A stretch of 64,000 nucleotides of DNA from Desulfolithobacter dissulfuricans (GCF_025998535.1 NZ_AP024233.1:744001-808000), one strand, 5' to 3'; shown: positions 9,038 to 19,075, counted from the stretch's first letter. Program-made: numbers and translations. Notes: generated from the letters alone by a model not told the origin.

Positions 9038-10279
9038 AATTTTTCTCCATAATTGGATTGTCCGGGGGGAAATCTCTGCTCCCCCCCGGACCAGTTACTT
9101 ACTGGTTAAACTTTTTTGATCTTGACGATCATATCAGCAAAGGCCGGAAAACCCATGATCGGACTCAATGCATCGGGATCAATCAATATGTTGTGGTACG
9201 GAGTGTACTTTCTGCTCTGGTAGGCAGGTCCCATTCCAGGGCTCCATCGGCCACCAGCACCGAATCCAAGCTTGATGACCCCGGGACGAATACCACCGGT
9301 GGCAAAGATTTTACCACGCGTTGATTTGCCCAGCGGGTTGGTCAATTCCACAAGATCTCCGGTAACCAAGCCAAGATTTTTGGCATCACCGTCGTTTATC
9401 ATGATGGTGCCCACCGAGTAACTGTTTGCCGGAAACTTCATTGTTGTATTTTTGAAGCCTTCTTCAGGGGATGCCTCAGGCACCTCGGCCTCAAAGGTGT
9501 CGTTCAGCGGCTGCCAGGTCCCTTCCGCCTTGACCTGTCCAAGCCAGGGTACCATCTGGGTGCCACTCATGGAATGATGGACCTTGCCGCCGATAACCTG
9601 GAAAGGGTAATCCTTGGCGTATGTTTTATAGTCAGGGTTGGTGTATGGATTCCACTTGGTTTCAAACCAGAAAAAGGCGCTGGGGTACTTTTTGAAGCCA
9701 ATCTCCTGCAGGCCAAGAGGTACATCGCCACCAGCTTCCTCGATTTTTTTGTTGTATTTGGCATAACGGCCCATTCGTTTTCCACCTTCTTTATAATCCC
9801 AGACGAACTCAATCATCTTGCTTGAAGTCTTGGGAAAGAAGTGGTTCGGTTCGTCTGCATCATGTTTGCGATACCGGTACCAACTCATCGGCCAGATTGC
9901 CACTCCATGATTATTGCGCAGCCATTCCACTGTGAGCGGGGTTCCGTAAACCTTTTTGCTCTTGTGGTCGACCTTGGCGTCACCCTTTTCAAGGGAATCC
10001 GGGGTGCCATAAAGTTTGTATCCTTCAGGATATTGCGGATACGGCAGAGGACGACCCACATTGGGTCTGCCGGGTGAAACCGCAAGCATTTCATCGACAA
10101 AGTCTTCCTCTTTGCCATACTTTTCCCAGAAATCTTCTCCCTTGATATCCGGGTCTCCCAAATCACTGAGTTTTTTTGCCAGCAGGTTCATGATTTCAAA
10201 AGGCGGCTTGCTCTCATACAAAGGCTTGATTACTGCATCCCTGTTATAGACCAACTGGTGCGAGGGATAAATATCTGAA

Positions 10280-11263
10280 TATGGCTCTTAACATTTTTCA
10301 GCTAATGCTTATATTTATAACAAGATCAAGCAGATACCGGCTTGAAGGAGGTCTTGTTATGAAGATGCCAGCAGTCTCCTTGTTGGAGTGGCAGAAAAAA
10401 TTTGGCAGTGAAGAAGCGTGTGCGGCCGAGTTGGCAAAAGTGCGATGGCCGGATGGCTTTTTCTGCCCAAGATGCGGCAGCCGAAAAGCAAGCTATATTT
10501 CCACCAGACATCTCTACCAATGCTCCAAGTGTCGCCACCAAGTGTCCATCACCGCTGGTACAATTTTTCATGCCACAAAAATTTCACTCGTCAAATGGTT
10601 CTGGGCAATTTATCTCACCGCCTCCGATAAGGGTGGCATTTCTGCTCTGCGTCTTGCCAAGCACCTGGGTGTTTCCTGGCTGACCGCATACCGAATGTTG
10701 CGAAAAATCCGGATGGCCATGGCTCATCGCGATTCCATATACCGCCTTAAAGGGTTTATTGAACTCGATGATACTTATGTAGGTGGCAAACGATCCGGCA
10801 AGCGAGGGCGAGGTGCAGAAGGTAAAAAGCCTGTACTGGTGGCGGTTGAAATGCACCCGGATAAAGGTGCCGGCTTTACGGCTATGAAGGCTGTGGAGAC
10901 AATTTCCCATGATACGGTGCAGTCTTTCCTTACCAGAAAGCTGCTTACCGGGCAAAAGGTTAAAACCGATGCTTTGCCGGCTCTGACTGTGGTTGGAACG
11001 AGCCAGCAGCATGAGAAAAAGATTACACCACCAGAGGAAGCCGCCAAATGGTTGCCTATGGTCCATGTGATCATCGGTAATATGAAAGCCTTTCTTACGG
11101 GCACCTTTCATGGGGTAAGCCTCAAGTATCTGCAAGAATATCTGGACGAATTCTGTTACCGATTCAATCGAAGATTCTGGGAGCCGGAATTGCCCATGCG
11201 TTTGCTCAACGCTTGCTTGGCCCATGTTCCGGTGACTAAAGCTGAATTTGGTTAAGAGCCATA
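10280..11263 (+). mobile_element. IS1595-family insertion sequence (984 bp)
   Basis: Perfect 13-bp terminal inverted repeats TATGGCTCTTAAC lie at 10280-10292 and 11251-11263. A perfect 8-bp target duplication TATCTGAA lies at 10272-10279 and 11264-11271, the length expected for this family. It is inserted opposite to the direction of the molybdoenzyme gene. The perfect target repeat and intact transposase suggest recent insertion. Confidence 0.96.
10359..11255 (+). CDS. IS1595-family (ISXO2-like) transposase
   Basis: The protein has 298 aa. A zinc ribbon (CPRCGSRKA...CSKCRHQ, about residues 34-56) precedes the ISXO2-like DDE domain. Acidic residues are seen in FIELDDTYVGG. The usual DDE-region ending is present: the IGNMKAFLTGTFHGV segment, where H replaces the last acidic position in some groups, then FCYRFNRRFWE. 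The start at 10359 is chosen because AAGGAGG lies 7 nt upstream; the longer frame from 10281 would begin inside the terminal repeat. The stop lies within the right inverted repeat. Confidence 0.95.
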   Translation: MKMPAVSLLEWQKKFGSEEACAAELAKVRWPDGFFCPRCGSRKASYISTRHLYQCSKCRHQVSITAGTIFHATKISLVKWFWAIYLTASDKGGISALRLAKHLGVSWLTAYRMLRKIRMAMAHRDSIYRLKGFIELDDTYVGGKRSGKRGRGAEGKKPVLVAVEMHPDKGAGFTAMKAVETISHDTVQSFLTRKLLTGQKVKTDALPALTVVGTSQQHEKKITPPEEAAKWLPMVHVIIGNMKAFLTGTFHGVSLKYLQEYLDEFCYRFNRRFWEPELPMRLLNACLAHVPVTKAEFG

Positions 11264-13004
11264 TATCTGAAAGACTTTGACGTTCCGCATAGCTTGCTTC
11301 CGGCAGGATGATATCCGCATACAGGGATGATTCCAGGGCCAGCGTATCGATAACCACCATCAGTTCAAGTTTGTAGTCGCCATTCGCATCCTTGGCTGTG
11401 ATTGCTTCCTCCCACTTGTAGGAAGGTCCTGCGGTATAGACCACATTTCCTGTCCTTAGAAAAAATGCCTTTATAGGATAATGATATCCACGGAAAGGAC
11501 CATATGAGATATCTACTCCATCTAAAAACGCATTGGGATAATTGCCCACCGATTCATCCCAGGCACAAGGATGCTTATGGCCGAAGAGATCCATGTGCAG
11601 ATGTTCAACTTCTCCTTCAACTTCTTTTCCTGCTATCTCGCGAGTAATTTTTCTTTTCTTGAAATGTTTTCCTTTGAACGAGCCTCCTTTGTTGCATTTG
11701 ACCAGTTCACAGTCAATGGCACCTCCAGGTACGTCAAAGTTACCGGTTATAACATTCAGGACGGTACCTATGATGGAACAGCAGTATCCATTGTAATGAT
11801 GGCCAGGTGACTGCATGCCCCAGACCAGAGCTGCCGGTTTCGTGATACCGAACTGATGTGCAAGATCTTCGATCTGTTTTTTCTGCAGTCCGGTTCGCTC
11901 TGCAGCCCAGTCGAGACTGAAATAGGAGAGGTTGTTGATCGGATCCTTCTTGCCCCACCAGGACTTGAACTCGTTCATGAACTCATCCCAGCCCTTGACA
12001 TATTTTTTCATCTCCCAGTCAATATAGCGGCGATTCTTGTCATTGGGGTCATCATGCTCAAGGATATAGCGCAGCATGGCGCCAAAGAGGTCTCCGTCGG
12101 TTCCGGCTCTGGGCGAAAGCCAGACATCGGCCTTGGAGGCGGTATTGCTCAAGGCCGGGTCAATGACCACCACCTTGCAGTCATTTTCTATCTGGGCACC
12201 AACCGTGCCACGATTTTCATAGAATATCCGTGTAGCTACAAAAGGATTCCAGCCATTATAGATGATAAGTTTGTTTTTGTAGCCGTATTCTTTCTTTATG
12301 GAACCATCTTTCTGGCGGACGTGTTGCGGTGTCATGAGGTCAGGTTCTATTCGTTTGCCGCCCAGGATCAGTTTCGGCCCATGCCGGCGCGGGACATCAC
12401 AGATAGCACCATGTTCGGCTGCGTTGGGCGAGCCGAAGGCAAAGGTCAGCCGATAGTATGGGTTACGGTCTGTGACATCACCGCAATCCATGATCATCGA
12501 CTCTGCACCGTATTTTTTCTTGATGCCGACCATTTTTTTACCGATATAGTCAAGTGCTTCATCCCAACTGATTCTCTTGAACTTTCCCTCTCCTCGCTCA
12601 CCTACTCTTTTCATGGGGTATTTGATACGATAGGGAGAATAGATCAGCTGTTGCCCCGAGGAGCCCTTGGCGCAAGCTGTACCGTCATTCATCGGAACTT
12701 CGGAGTTACCGTATATCTTTTCGACCTTGCCGTTGCGCACCCACATTTCCAAACCGCATTCTGCCGGGCACATCGTACAGGCAGTGTAATGAATTTTGTA
12801 GTTATCCATGGCCAGGCGTGCTGCCTTTGCCTCCGCGGGGCTCAATTTTTTGAGCGACAGCATTCCGGACTGGGACAGGGCTACTCCCCCTGCCAGGATG
12901 CTGCTATATTTTAAAAAACCTCGTCTCGTAGTAGTCATATGTTTTCCTCGCTATGAAAAATCATTCACTTATTCTTCTTCAGTCTGCAATAATTTTGTAG
13001 ACTC

Positions 13005-13847
13005 TCATATCTTGGGATTGGCATGTTCGTTCAGGGCGGCCAGTTCATCGTCAAGATCGATGTAATAGACATTTGGGCTGGTATTTTTTTCAGGAAGGAG
13101 CACCTTTGTCTTGTTTTCCTTTATCAGCTTGGACACTTCGCTTTCAGGATCACTGAGATCACCAAAAATCCTTGCACGCCCCACGCAGCTTTTCACGCAG
13201 GCAGGTTCAAGTCCCTGGTCCAGCCTGTGAATGCAGAAGGTGCACTTTCCTATGCCGAAAGGACCTTCCTTGTCTTTTCTGGTCAGGCGAACATTTGGGT
13301 TGAAAAAGCGTGCGCCATATGGACAGGCCTTGATGCATTTACCGCATCCTATGCACAACTCGTTATTGTAAAGAATAGCGCCATCAGGTCGTTTATAGGT
13401 TGCCCCGATGCTGTAGCGTATTTTTTTCCCTTCCGGAGTGATATATATCTCTCTGGTTGGCTTGGGGTACTCGGGACAGGCCTTGACACAGGGGGGCACC
13501 AGCATGCGGCCAACCGTTTCTGTCCCCTCGCAATGGTTACAGAGGTGGGGTAGAAAAGGACGCTTCGCCTCGGGAAAGCTTCCTTTTTCCATGGTGGTAA
13601 CCCAGGCGCCAAACCCAACCATCGGCAAGGAATTTTCCATTTTACAGGTAATCTGGCATGAGTAGCAGCCAACACATCTTCGGATATCGATGACCATGCC
13701 CCAGCGTGGTCTCTTTTTACCCTTTCCTTTGCCCTTTCTCGCCACAGCTGTTTCGGTCATCAGGCCTGTGACAGCCGCACTTCCGACCAGCACCGCACCG
13801 GCGCTTTTTAAAAATACTCTTCTTTCTTTTTTACGGTCGTCTTCCAT
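13005..13847 (-). CDS. Four-cluster ferredoxin subunit with Tat signal (PsrB/DmsB-like, operon 1)
   Basis: The protein has 280 aa. The N-terminus carries a twin-arginine motif (KKERRVFLKSAG). Several [4Fe-4S] clusters are indicated by the cysteine groups CVGCYSCQITC, CNHCEG...CVKAC, CIGCGKCIKACPYG and CTFCIHR...CVKSC. It would carry electrons from the cytochrome partner to the molybdenum subunit. AAGGAGG lies 6 nt before the ATG at 13847, so the longer frame to 13910 is not used. It sits between the cytochrome gene and the molybdoenzyme gene. A close paralogue is encoded at 24581-25447. Confidence 0.93.
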   Translation of the reverse strand: MEDDRKKERRVFLKSAGAVLVGSAAVTGLMTETAVARKGKGKGKKRPRWGMVIDIRRCVGCYSCQITCKMENSLPMVGFGAWVTTMEKGSFPEAKRPFLPHLCNHCEGTETVGRMLVPPCVKACPEYPKPTREIYITPEGKKIRYSIGATYKRPDGAILYNNELCIGCGKCIKACPYGARFFNPNVRLTRKDKEGPFGIGKCTFCIHRLDQGLEPACVKSCVGRARIFGDLSDPESEVSKLIKENKTKVLLPEKNTSPNVYYIDLDDELAALNEHANPKI

Positions 13848-13936
13848 CGTGGCCTCCTTGCTTTGCTTTTGGCGTGTCCGCAACCATTGCGGCTCCACAT
13901 CCGACATCATTGTTGTCTGATCATCCGCGTGTACGT

Positions 13937-15373
13937 TTACTGTTCATCCTCAATGAGGATTATTGCATCCTCAAAGTTGATTGAAGCATTGTTAAGGACC
14001 ATGAGTGAATATTTCTTGTTGTGAACACCGTTGCCGTATTGGACAAGATGGAGGTCCTTGAGTCCTTTCTCGTAAAGAGCCCTGGCCTCGTTTATCACCT
14101 CAGGTGAAAGTTGATCCGATTGCGCTTGTTCTATTGCCTGAAACGCTTCTTTCTGAAGAGCAACAGCCTGTTTGATTCCTTCGGCTATCTCCTTTTTCCA
14201 CCGCTCGATCATTTCCAGGTGGCCCTCTTTGTGACAGGAGACACAGGTTCTGGCATCACCCTGAAGCACCACGGTCCCTTTTAGATCCTTTTTTCTTACA
14301 TGACAGGCCAGGCAGTTTGTTGTGACCTCGTGCATCAGGCCAGGAGTCTTAGGCACTCCTTCACGCTCCGGCCCTTCAATGAGCTGAGCCTGATAAAGAT
14401 GTTGCTCGGGGTGACAGGCAGCACAGTTTTGGCGGATCGCTTCCACATAATTTGTTTTTTTATGCTGTTTGGGAACGTGGCAGTCGAAACAGCCGGCCTT
14501 TTGCTCTGCAACGTGTTTTTCATGCATCAGAGGAAGGTTGTTTTTCTTGGCCAGAACTTCCGGATCAGCGTGACACGTCTCGCAGGCCTGAGGTTTCAGG
14601 TTGTCAGTACCACCTACAATGTCCAGATGGCAACTTGCACATGATACATTTCTGGCAGCTAAACTCTGATGAGTTATAGGTTGATCATCATTATTGATTG
14701 AACTACCTTCTTCACTTTTCTGTTTTTGTAACGGTTTGGTTGGAATGAGATGACATATCTCACACTTGGCTCGATCTTCGTTAAATTTGGTGTTTCGAAA
14801 ATGACAAGTGAAGCATAGTTTTTTGCTCACTTCAAAATGCTTGTTGCTCCCAGGAACCTTTTGATGACAGGATGTACAGTGCATTTCCTGCCCATTGATT
14901 GGCTTTTCATAATGAGTGTTATGTGTAAATGGAATAACACCTTCTCGTTTAGAAAATTTTATTTTTTTTGTAAAAAATTTGTCACGAGGATGACATTCAG
15001 CAGTCATGCAGCTCCGGTCATCAATATGTGTTTGCTTCCGTACCTCCTTTTCGTGAGTGGCCATATAAGTAAAAAGTTGGCCTAATCCTTTGAATTTTGC
15101 CTTGAACGTTTTTCTTTCTCCGGGTGCGTAATGACATTGCACACACGCTACCGTATGTTTTGCCGATTCTTCACCATGTTTGTCTCTCTTCCAACTCTGG
15201 TAGGCTGGGTCCATGATATGACAGGATGTCCCGCAAAAGCCCGGCGTTCCTGTGTATGATTCAACCGAGACCATGACGGTGACAATAATAATGGCGAAAA
15301 TGATCAGAAAGATCAGAATTGGTTTTTTCCACCTTTCCGATCTCCTTATTACTGTTTTTGCTTTTTTACCCAT
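13937..15373 (-). CDS. NapC/NirT-like membrane-anchored dodecaheme cytochrome c (operon 1)
   Basis: The protein has 478 aa. One transmembrane helix (KPILIFLIIFAIIIVTVMV, about residues 17-35) is followed by CGTSCHIMDP, the NapC/NrfH-type start. Twelve heme sites are seen: ten CxxCH, one CxxxCH (first) and one CxxxxCH (CMTAECH, third). The C-terminal 100 residues are helical and heme-free. It probably takes electrons from menaquinol and passes them to the ferredoxin subunit, replacing the NrfD-type anchor found in Psr/Ttr complexes. It is the first gene of operon 1. An IS21 copy ends 144 bp upstream, which may have altered its control. Confidence 0.92.
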   Translation of the reverse strand: MGKKAKTVIRRSERWKKPILIFLIIFAIIIVTVMVSVESYTGTPGFCGTSCHIMDPAYQSWKRDKHGEESAKHTVACVQCHYAPGERKTFKAKFKGLGQLFTYMATHEKEVRKQTHIDDRSCMTAECHPRDKFFTKKIKFSKREGVIPFTHNTHYEKPINGQEMHCTSCHQKVPGSNKHFEVSKKLCFTCHFRNTKFNEDRAKCEICHLIPTKPLQKQKSEEGSSINNDDQPITHQSLAARNVSCASCHLDIVGGTDNLKPQACETCHADPEVLAKKNNLPLMHEKHVAEQKAGCFDCHVPKQHKKTNYVEAIRQNCAACHPEQHLYQAQLIEGPEREGVPKTPGLMHEVTTNCLACHVRKKDLKGTVVLQGDARTCVSCHKEGHLEMIERWKKEIAEGIKQAVALQKEAFQAIEQAQSDQLSPEVINEARALYEKGLKDLHLVQYGNGVHNKKYSLMVLNNASINFEDAIILIEDEQ

Positions 15374-15407
15374 CTTGTATACACTCCATAGGATGATTCG
15401 AACTTAT

Positions 15408-15477
15408 TTAGTACCTATCCACTGATGCTCTTTGTGCCCGATCTCTGCGTCACGCTCAAAAAATAATGGTTGGAATA
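15408..15477. repeat. Dispersed 70-bp repeat, copy 1
   Basis: It is about 80 percent identical to 48010-48079, with the core CCCGATCTCTGCGTCA identical in both. It lies upstream of operon 1, between the cytochrome gene and the IS21 copy. On the minus strand both copies could encode similar peptides (LFFERDAEIG and LFFKHDAEIG), so a shared decayed coding origin is possible. Confidence 0.7.
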
Positions 15478-15644
15478 CCAACTGGATACTTGCTTTTGTT
15501 TTTTGCAGATCCCTGATTGTCAATGGCCAAGTATATTGACCCACATAAGGCCAACAATTTTGACCCATTTCGAGGCTGAAACGGCAGCCGTTTGGCTGTA
15601 TCCTCTCTCCTTTTCCCAACCATACAAACCGGGAGGAGGCAACC

Positions 15645-17186
15645 TTGAAGGGGTGGAACATGATACACAAAATCAAAGCGTTACATAGCAATGGGTCGGG
15701 GATGTCCATCCGTGGCATTGCGCGACGGCTGGGGATCTCCCGCAACACGGTCCGGAAGTACCTGGCCATGTCCGAAGAGGAGATCCAGGCCCGGCAGAGC
15801 AACCGTGAGAGGCGCAAGCTCCTCGATCCCCACCGGGCCTACATCCGGCATCTCATGGAGTCGTTTCCCGGCTTGAGCGCGGTGAAGATCCACCGCAAAC
15901 TTAAGGAGAAACACCCTGACCTGCCGGTGTCGATCCGGACGGTGCGAAGATACGTGGCCCGGCTCAAGCAGACCTCCACGCTCAAGCAGGAGCGCTATTA
16001 CGAGCCGGTTCTGGACATGGTCCCCGGGGTCCAATGCCAGGTGGACCCCGGGGAGTTGCGGGGAGTCCTGGTGGCCTGCCAGCCGACGACCGTCTACTTC
16101 GTGGTCTTTGTCCTCTCCTATTCGAGGCTGATGTACGTGGGGCTTTCTCCCCGGCCTATCGACACCGGCACGTTCATCCGCATGCACGACGCAGCGTTTC
16201 GGTACTTCGGCGGTCGGCCCGAGGAGTGCGTCTACGACCAGACCAGGCTGGTGGTGATCAAGGAACGCTACCGGGAGCTGACCCTCAACGAGCAGTTCCA
16301 TGGCTATGCCACCGTAGCCGGTTTCCGGATCCGGGCCTGCGAGGGATACGACCCCGAGAGCAAGGGCAAGGTGGAAGCCGGGGTCCGGTACGTAAAGGGT
16401 AATGGACTGGCCGGGGAGCATTTCGACTCCTGGGCCGACCTGGAAGCCTATATGGCCGAATGGCTCGACGCCACGGCCAACGCCAGAAAGCACGGCAGCA
16501 CTGGCGAGTCACCGCGGCAGCGCTACGAGCGGGACGAACGGCGCCACATGCGGCCCTACCTCACCCCGAGCATCGACTTCACCCCCGCCTGCCGGGAGAC
16601 CCGCAAGGCGGACAAGACCGGGCTCGTCTCCTGGAAGAGCAACCGTTACTCGGTGCCCATGCGTTACCAGCGCGCCACGGTGGGGGTGCGCGAGGAGCAG
16701 GACTTCCTGGTGTTCCTGGACCTGGAGACCGGCGAGGAGATCACGCGGCACGCCCTGTGTCACGGCCGGGGCCAGGTGATCAAGAAGAAGTCCCACTACC
16801 GGGACAAGGCCCGGCGGATCGCCGACTGCGAGGCGGAGATCCAGCGCCGCCTGGGCGACGACGGCATCCGCATGAGCGCCCTGCTCAAGAAGGGCGCGCC
16901 GGACATCTACAAGGACCAGCTGACCGGCCTGATCCGCCTGCTGGACCGCCACGGGATCCCGGCCCCCCTGCTGGCGCATCTCCTCGACCAGCCGCGCCTG
17001 ACCACCTCCCGCATCGAGGACTACCTGGAGGCGTACCGGAAGCGCCCGGACCTGCTCGACGAACTGCGGACAGGCCAGGAGCCCCGGGAGCGGCCGGCAG
17101 CCGCGGCCGACAGCGCCACCAGGGCCATGCTGCGCCCATACGCCGCTATCTGCGAGACAGGGGAGGTGAGCGATGCCGTCCATTGA
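15645..17186 (+). CDS. istA: IS21-family transposase IstA (element 2, copy B)
   Basis: A 513-aa protein with the same translated sequence as the copy at 3445-4986. The helix-turn-helix (IRGIARRLGISRNTVRKYL) and DDE residues (CQVDPGEL, CVYDQTRLV, GKVEAGVRY) are all intact. The TTG start follows GGAGGAGG. Together with its intact istB this copy could supply transposition functions to copy A, whose istB is frameshifted. Confidence 0.94.
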   Translation: MKGWNMIHKIKALHSNGSGMSIRGIARRLGISRNTVRKYLAMSEEEIQARQSNRERRKLLDPHRAYIRHLMESFPGLSAVKIHRKLKEKHPDLPVSIRTVRRYVARLKQTSTLKQERYYEPVLDMVPGVQCQVDPGELRGVLVACQPTTVYFVVFVLSYSRLMYVGLSPRPIDTGTFIRMHDAAFRYFGGRPEECVYDQTRLVVIKERYRELTLNEQFHGYATVAGFRIRACEGYDPESKGKVEAGVRYVKGNGLAGEHFDSWADLEAYMAEWLDATANARKHGSTGESPRQRYERDERRHMRPYLTPSIDFTPACRETRKADKTGLVSWKSNRYSVPMRYQRATVGVREEQDFLVFLDLETGEEITRHALCHGRGQVIKKKSHYRDKARRIADCEAEIQRRLGDDGIRMSALLKKGAPDIYKDQLTGLIRLLDRHGIPAPLLAHLLDQPRLTTSRIEDYLEAYRKRPDLLDELRTGQEPRERPAAAADSATRAMLRPYAAICETGEVSDAVH

Positions 17187-17913
17187 GACCACCGTTGCCA
17201 AGTTCCGCGGCCTGCGCTGTACCAGCATCGCCGCCGGCCTCCCGGACCTGCTCGCCGCCGCCGAGACCAACGAGGTCTCATACCTGGAGTTCGCCGACAT
17301 GCTGGTGGAGCACGAGCGCCGGCAGCGCAACCACAAGCGCATCCTCCGCAACCGCAAGGCGGCGGGCTTCCCCACAATCAAGCGGCTGGAGGAGTTCGAC
17401 TACAGATACCAGACCACCATCACCAAGCGCCAGGTCAACGCCCTGCTCGATTTCTCCTTCATCGACAACCGCGAGAACCTGATCTTCATCGGCCCCCCGG
17501 GCGTGGGCAAGACCCACCTGGCCATCGGCATCGGCCACAAGGCCGTCGAGGCCGGCTACAAGGTCCTCTTCACCCGGGCCGCCGAACTGGTGGAGTCGCT
17601 CGACCTGGCCCTGGCCAAGGGCGAGCTCAAGGCCAGGATAACGGCCCTGGCCAAGAACGACCTCCTGATCATCGACGAGCTCGGCTACCTGCCCATGAAC
17701 AAAACCGCGCTCTACAACCTCTTCCAACTCGTCAACAGCCTGTACGAGTACCGCTCCATCGTCGTCACCACCAACAAGGAGTTCACCGCCTGGGGCGACT
17801 TCTTCCACGACGACAACGTGGCGGTGCCCATCATCGACCGCCTGGTCCACCACTCCCGCGTCTTCATGCTCGGCGGCGAGAGCTACAGGCTGCGCCAGAA
17901 GCTGACAGGGTGA
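17173..17913 (+). CDS. istB: IS21-family helper ATPase IstB (element 2, copy B)
   Basis: The protein has 246 aa. Walker A GPPGVGKTH is encoded across the six-C run at 17493-17498, and Walker B is DLLIIDELGYLP. The start overlaps the end of istA by 14 nt and is preceded by GAGGTGAG. It is the intact counterpart of the frameshifted gene at 4973-5712. Confidence 0.94.
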   Translation: MPSIETTVAKFRGLRCTSIAAGLPDLLAAAETNEVSYLEFADMLVEHERRQRNHKRILRNRKAAGFPTIKRLEEFDYRYQTTITKRQVNALLDFSFIDNRENLIFIGPPGVGKTHLAIGIGHKAVEAGYKVLFTRAAELVESLDLALAKGELKARITALAKNDLLIIDELGYLPMNKTALYNLFQLVNSLYEYRSIVVTTNKEFTAWGDFFHDDNVAVPIIDRLVHHSRVFMLGGESYRLRQKLTG

Positions 17914-18100
17914 CCGCCATGCAGGAGCGTCACGACAACGCATATCGCCTCCGTGGTCTCGACCTGGAACTCTCCCAGCCCGCTCTCCTTGCGGGCACCG
18001 GACAGGCTCTTGGCCAGGGGCCTCGGGTGGGTCAATTTTTTTGTCCGGGTGGGTCAATTTTGTCGTCCGGTAGTGGGTCAGTTTTTTTGGCTATTGACAA

Positions 18101-18116
18101 TCGACAAATCTGTCGA
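18101..18116. promoter_or_regulatory. Palindrome TCGACA-AATC-TGTCGA directly beside the IS21 right end
   Basis: A perfect 6-bp inverted repeat starts 2 bp after the end of copy B and 160 bp before the DUF2202 start. It could be an operator for the downstream gene or a feature of the original target. No matching regulator was identified. Confidence 0.3.
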
Positions 18117-18276
18117 GTCGGGCGCGGGTTGTCGAGCTTCTTTATGCTGTCTTTCTGTGGTTGTTTTTCTTATCTGTTTGATATTATGTTTTTTTATGGC
18201 AAGGGTGCTATCTGGCACGGTTGTTGGAATAAGCAGGCAAAGAAAAAATATCCATTTTCAACTGGAGGAACATAGC

Positions 18277-19050
18277 ATGAAAACAAAAACAACATTCTTT
18301 TCCGCGGCCGCGTTCGCGCTTTCCCTTGGACTCATGGGCCTTCCCGTCAAATCAGATGCCCGTGGCCCCGGAAACCCGGCCGCTCCCTGCGCTGTCCGGA
18401 ACGTCCAGGGTGGGGGCATGGCCACCATCATTGCCAATCTGCCCCAGGAGGAGCTGAGCAGCGAAGAAGCTGCCGGTCTGAGCAAAATGCGGGAAGAGGA
18501 AAAGCTGGCCCGTGATGTGTACAGGGTACTTTCAGACCAGTGGAACCTGCCTATCTTCAATAATATTGCCCAGAGCGAACAGCGCCATATGGACATGGTG
18601 AAAATACTGCTCGACAGGTATGAGCTCGCCGATCCGGTAACCGATTCCTCGGTGGGCGTGTTCACCGACCCGCAGCTCCAGGAGCTCTACGATGCGCTGG
18701 TGGCTAGGGGCAAGGTCTCCCTGGTGGAGGCCCTCCAGGTCGGTGCCACCATCGAGGATCTTGATATCAAGGATCTGCAGGATTTGCTGGCCCGGACAGA
18801 CAACCAGGATATCAGAACCGTTTATCAGAACCTCTGCAAGGGGTCGCGCAATCACCTGCGCGCTTTTATCTCTCAGCTCTCGTTGAACAACAGTTCGTAT
18901 GAAGCCCAATATCTGACCCCGGAAGAAGTGGAGGCCATCAGTACCTCGCCCATGGAGCGGGGCATGGTCAACGCTGACGGTGTTCAGGTCTTCGGACCTG
19001 GAGCGGGTCGGGGTATGGGTCGGATAATGCAGCAGAATATAACGAAATAA
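18277..19050 (+). CDS. Secreted DUF2202 (ferritin-like) protein
   Basis: The protein has 257 aa. A signal peptide (MKTKTTFFSAAAFALSLGLMGLPVKSDA) is followed by a DUF2202 domain. The ferritin-like helices are marked by EEEKLARDVYRVLSDQW and QSEQRHMDMVKILLDRY, whose Glu and His residues would bind a di-metal centre. The C-terminus is Gly-rich. The start at 18277 follows CTGGAGGAA; the longer frame begins inside the IS21 copy and is not used. The role is unknown; metal storage or oxidative protection in the periplasm is possible. It is followed by a palindromic MITE-like element and a small secreted protein. Confidence 0.85.
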   Translation: MKTKTTFFSAAAFALSLGLMGLPVKSDARGPGNPAAPCAVRNVQGGGMATIIANLPQEELSSEEAAGLSKMREEEKLARDVYRVLSDQWNLPIFNNIAQSEQRHMDMVKILLDRYELADPVTDSSVGVFTDPQLQELYDALVARGKVSLVEALQVGATIEDLDIKDLQDLLARTDNQDIRTVYQNLCKGSRNHLRAFISQLSLNNSSYEAQYLTPEEVEAISTSPMERGMVNADGVQVFGPGAGRGMGRIMQQNITK

Positions 19051-19075
19051 CAAGACAGTATGTCAAACTGAAATC

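Larger units (their letters stand above)
9106..12938 (-). pseudogene. Tat-exported molybdopterin oxidoreductase, catalytic subunit (operon 1), split by IS1595
   Basis: The N-terminal part runs from 12938 to 11264 and the C-terminal part from 10271 to 9106. Removing the 984-bp element and one 8-bp target repeat restores one frame of about 946 aa. A Tat signal TRRGFLK begins the protein. The [4Fe-4S] cysteines are C54, C57, C61 and C89, the complete normal set. Cys180 in HGAICD is the probable molybdenum ligand, as in the PsrA/PhsA/TtrA/ArrA branch of the DMSO reductase family. The C-terminus holds the MGD-binding molydop_binding domain (NDGDAKNLGLVTGDLVELTNP). The interruption is at about residue 558. 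The substrate is unknown; sulfur oxyanions, polysulfide or metalloid oxyanions are all possible. Confidence 0.92.
15518..18099 (+). mobile_element. IS21-family element 2, copy B (2582 bp, apparently intact)
   Basis: It has the same ends as copy A (TGTCAATGGCCAA and TTGGCTATTGACA). It carries intact istA and istB. No direct repeat was found at its flanks (CCCTGAT on the left, ATCGACA on the right). This suggests either a deletion or rearrangement at the site, or recombination between copies. It separates operon 1 (to the left, reading leftwards) from the DUF2202 gene (to the right). Copies A and B lie in direct orientation 12.2 kb apart, so recombination between them could delete tilS and operon 1. 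Confidence 0.94.

Noticed and set aside
18094-18120. An outward promoter formed by TTGACA at the IS21 end driving the DUF2202 gene
   Set aside because: No acceptable -10 box occurs 16-18 nt downstream; the same holds at the other IS ends examined.
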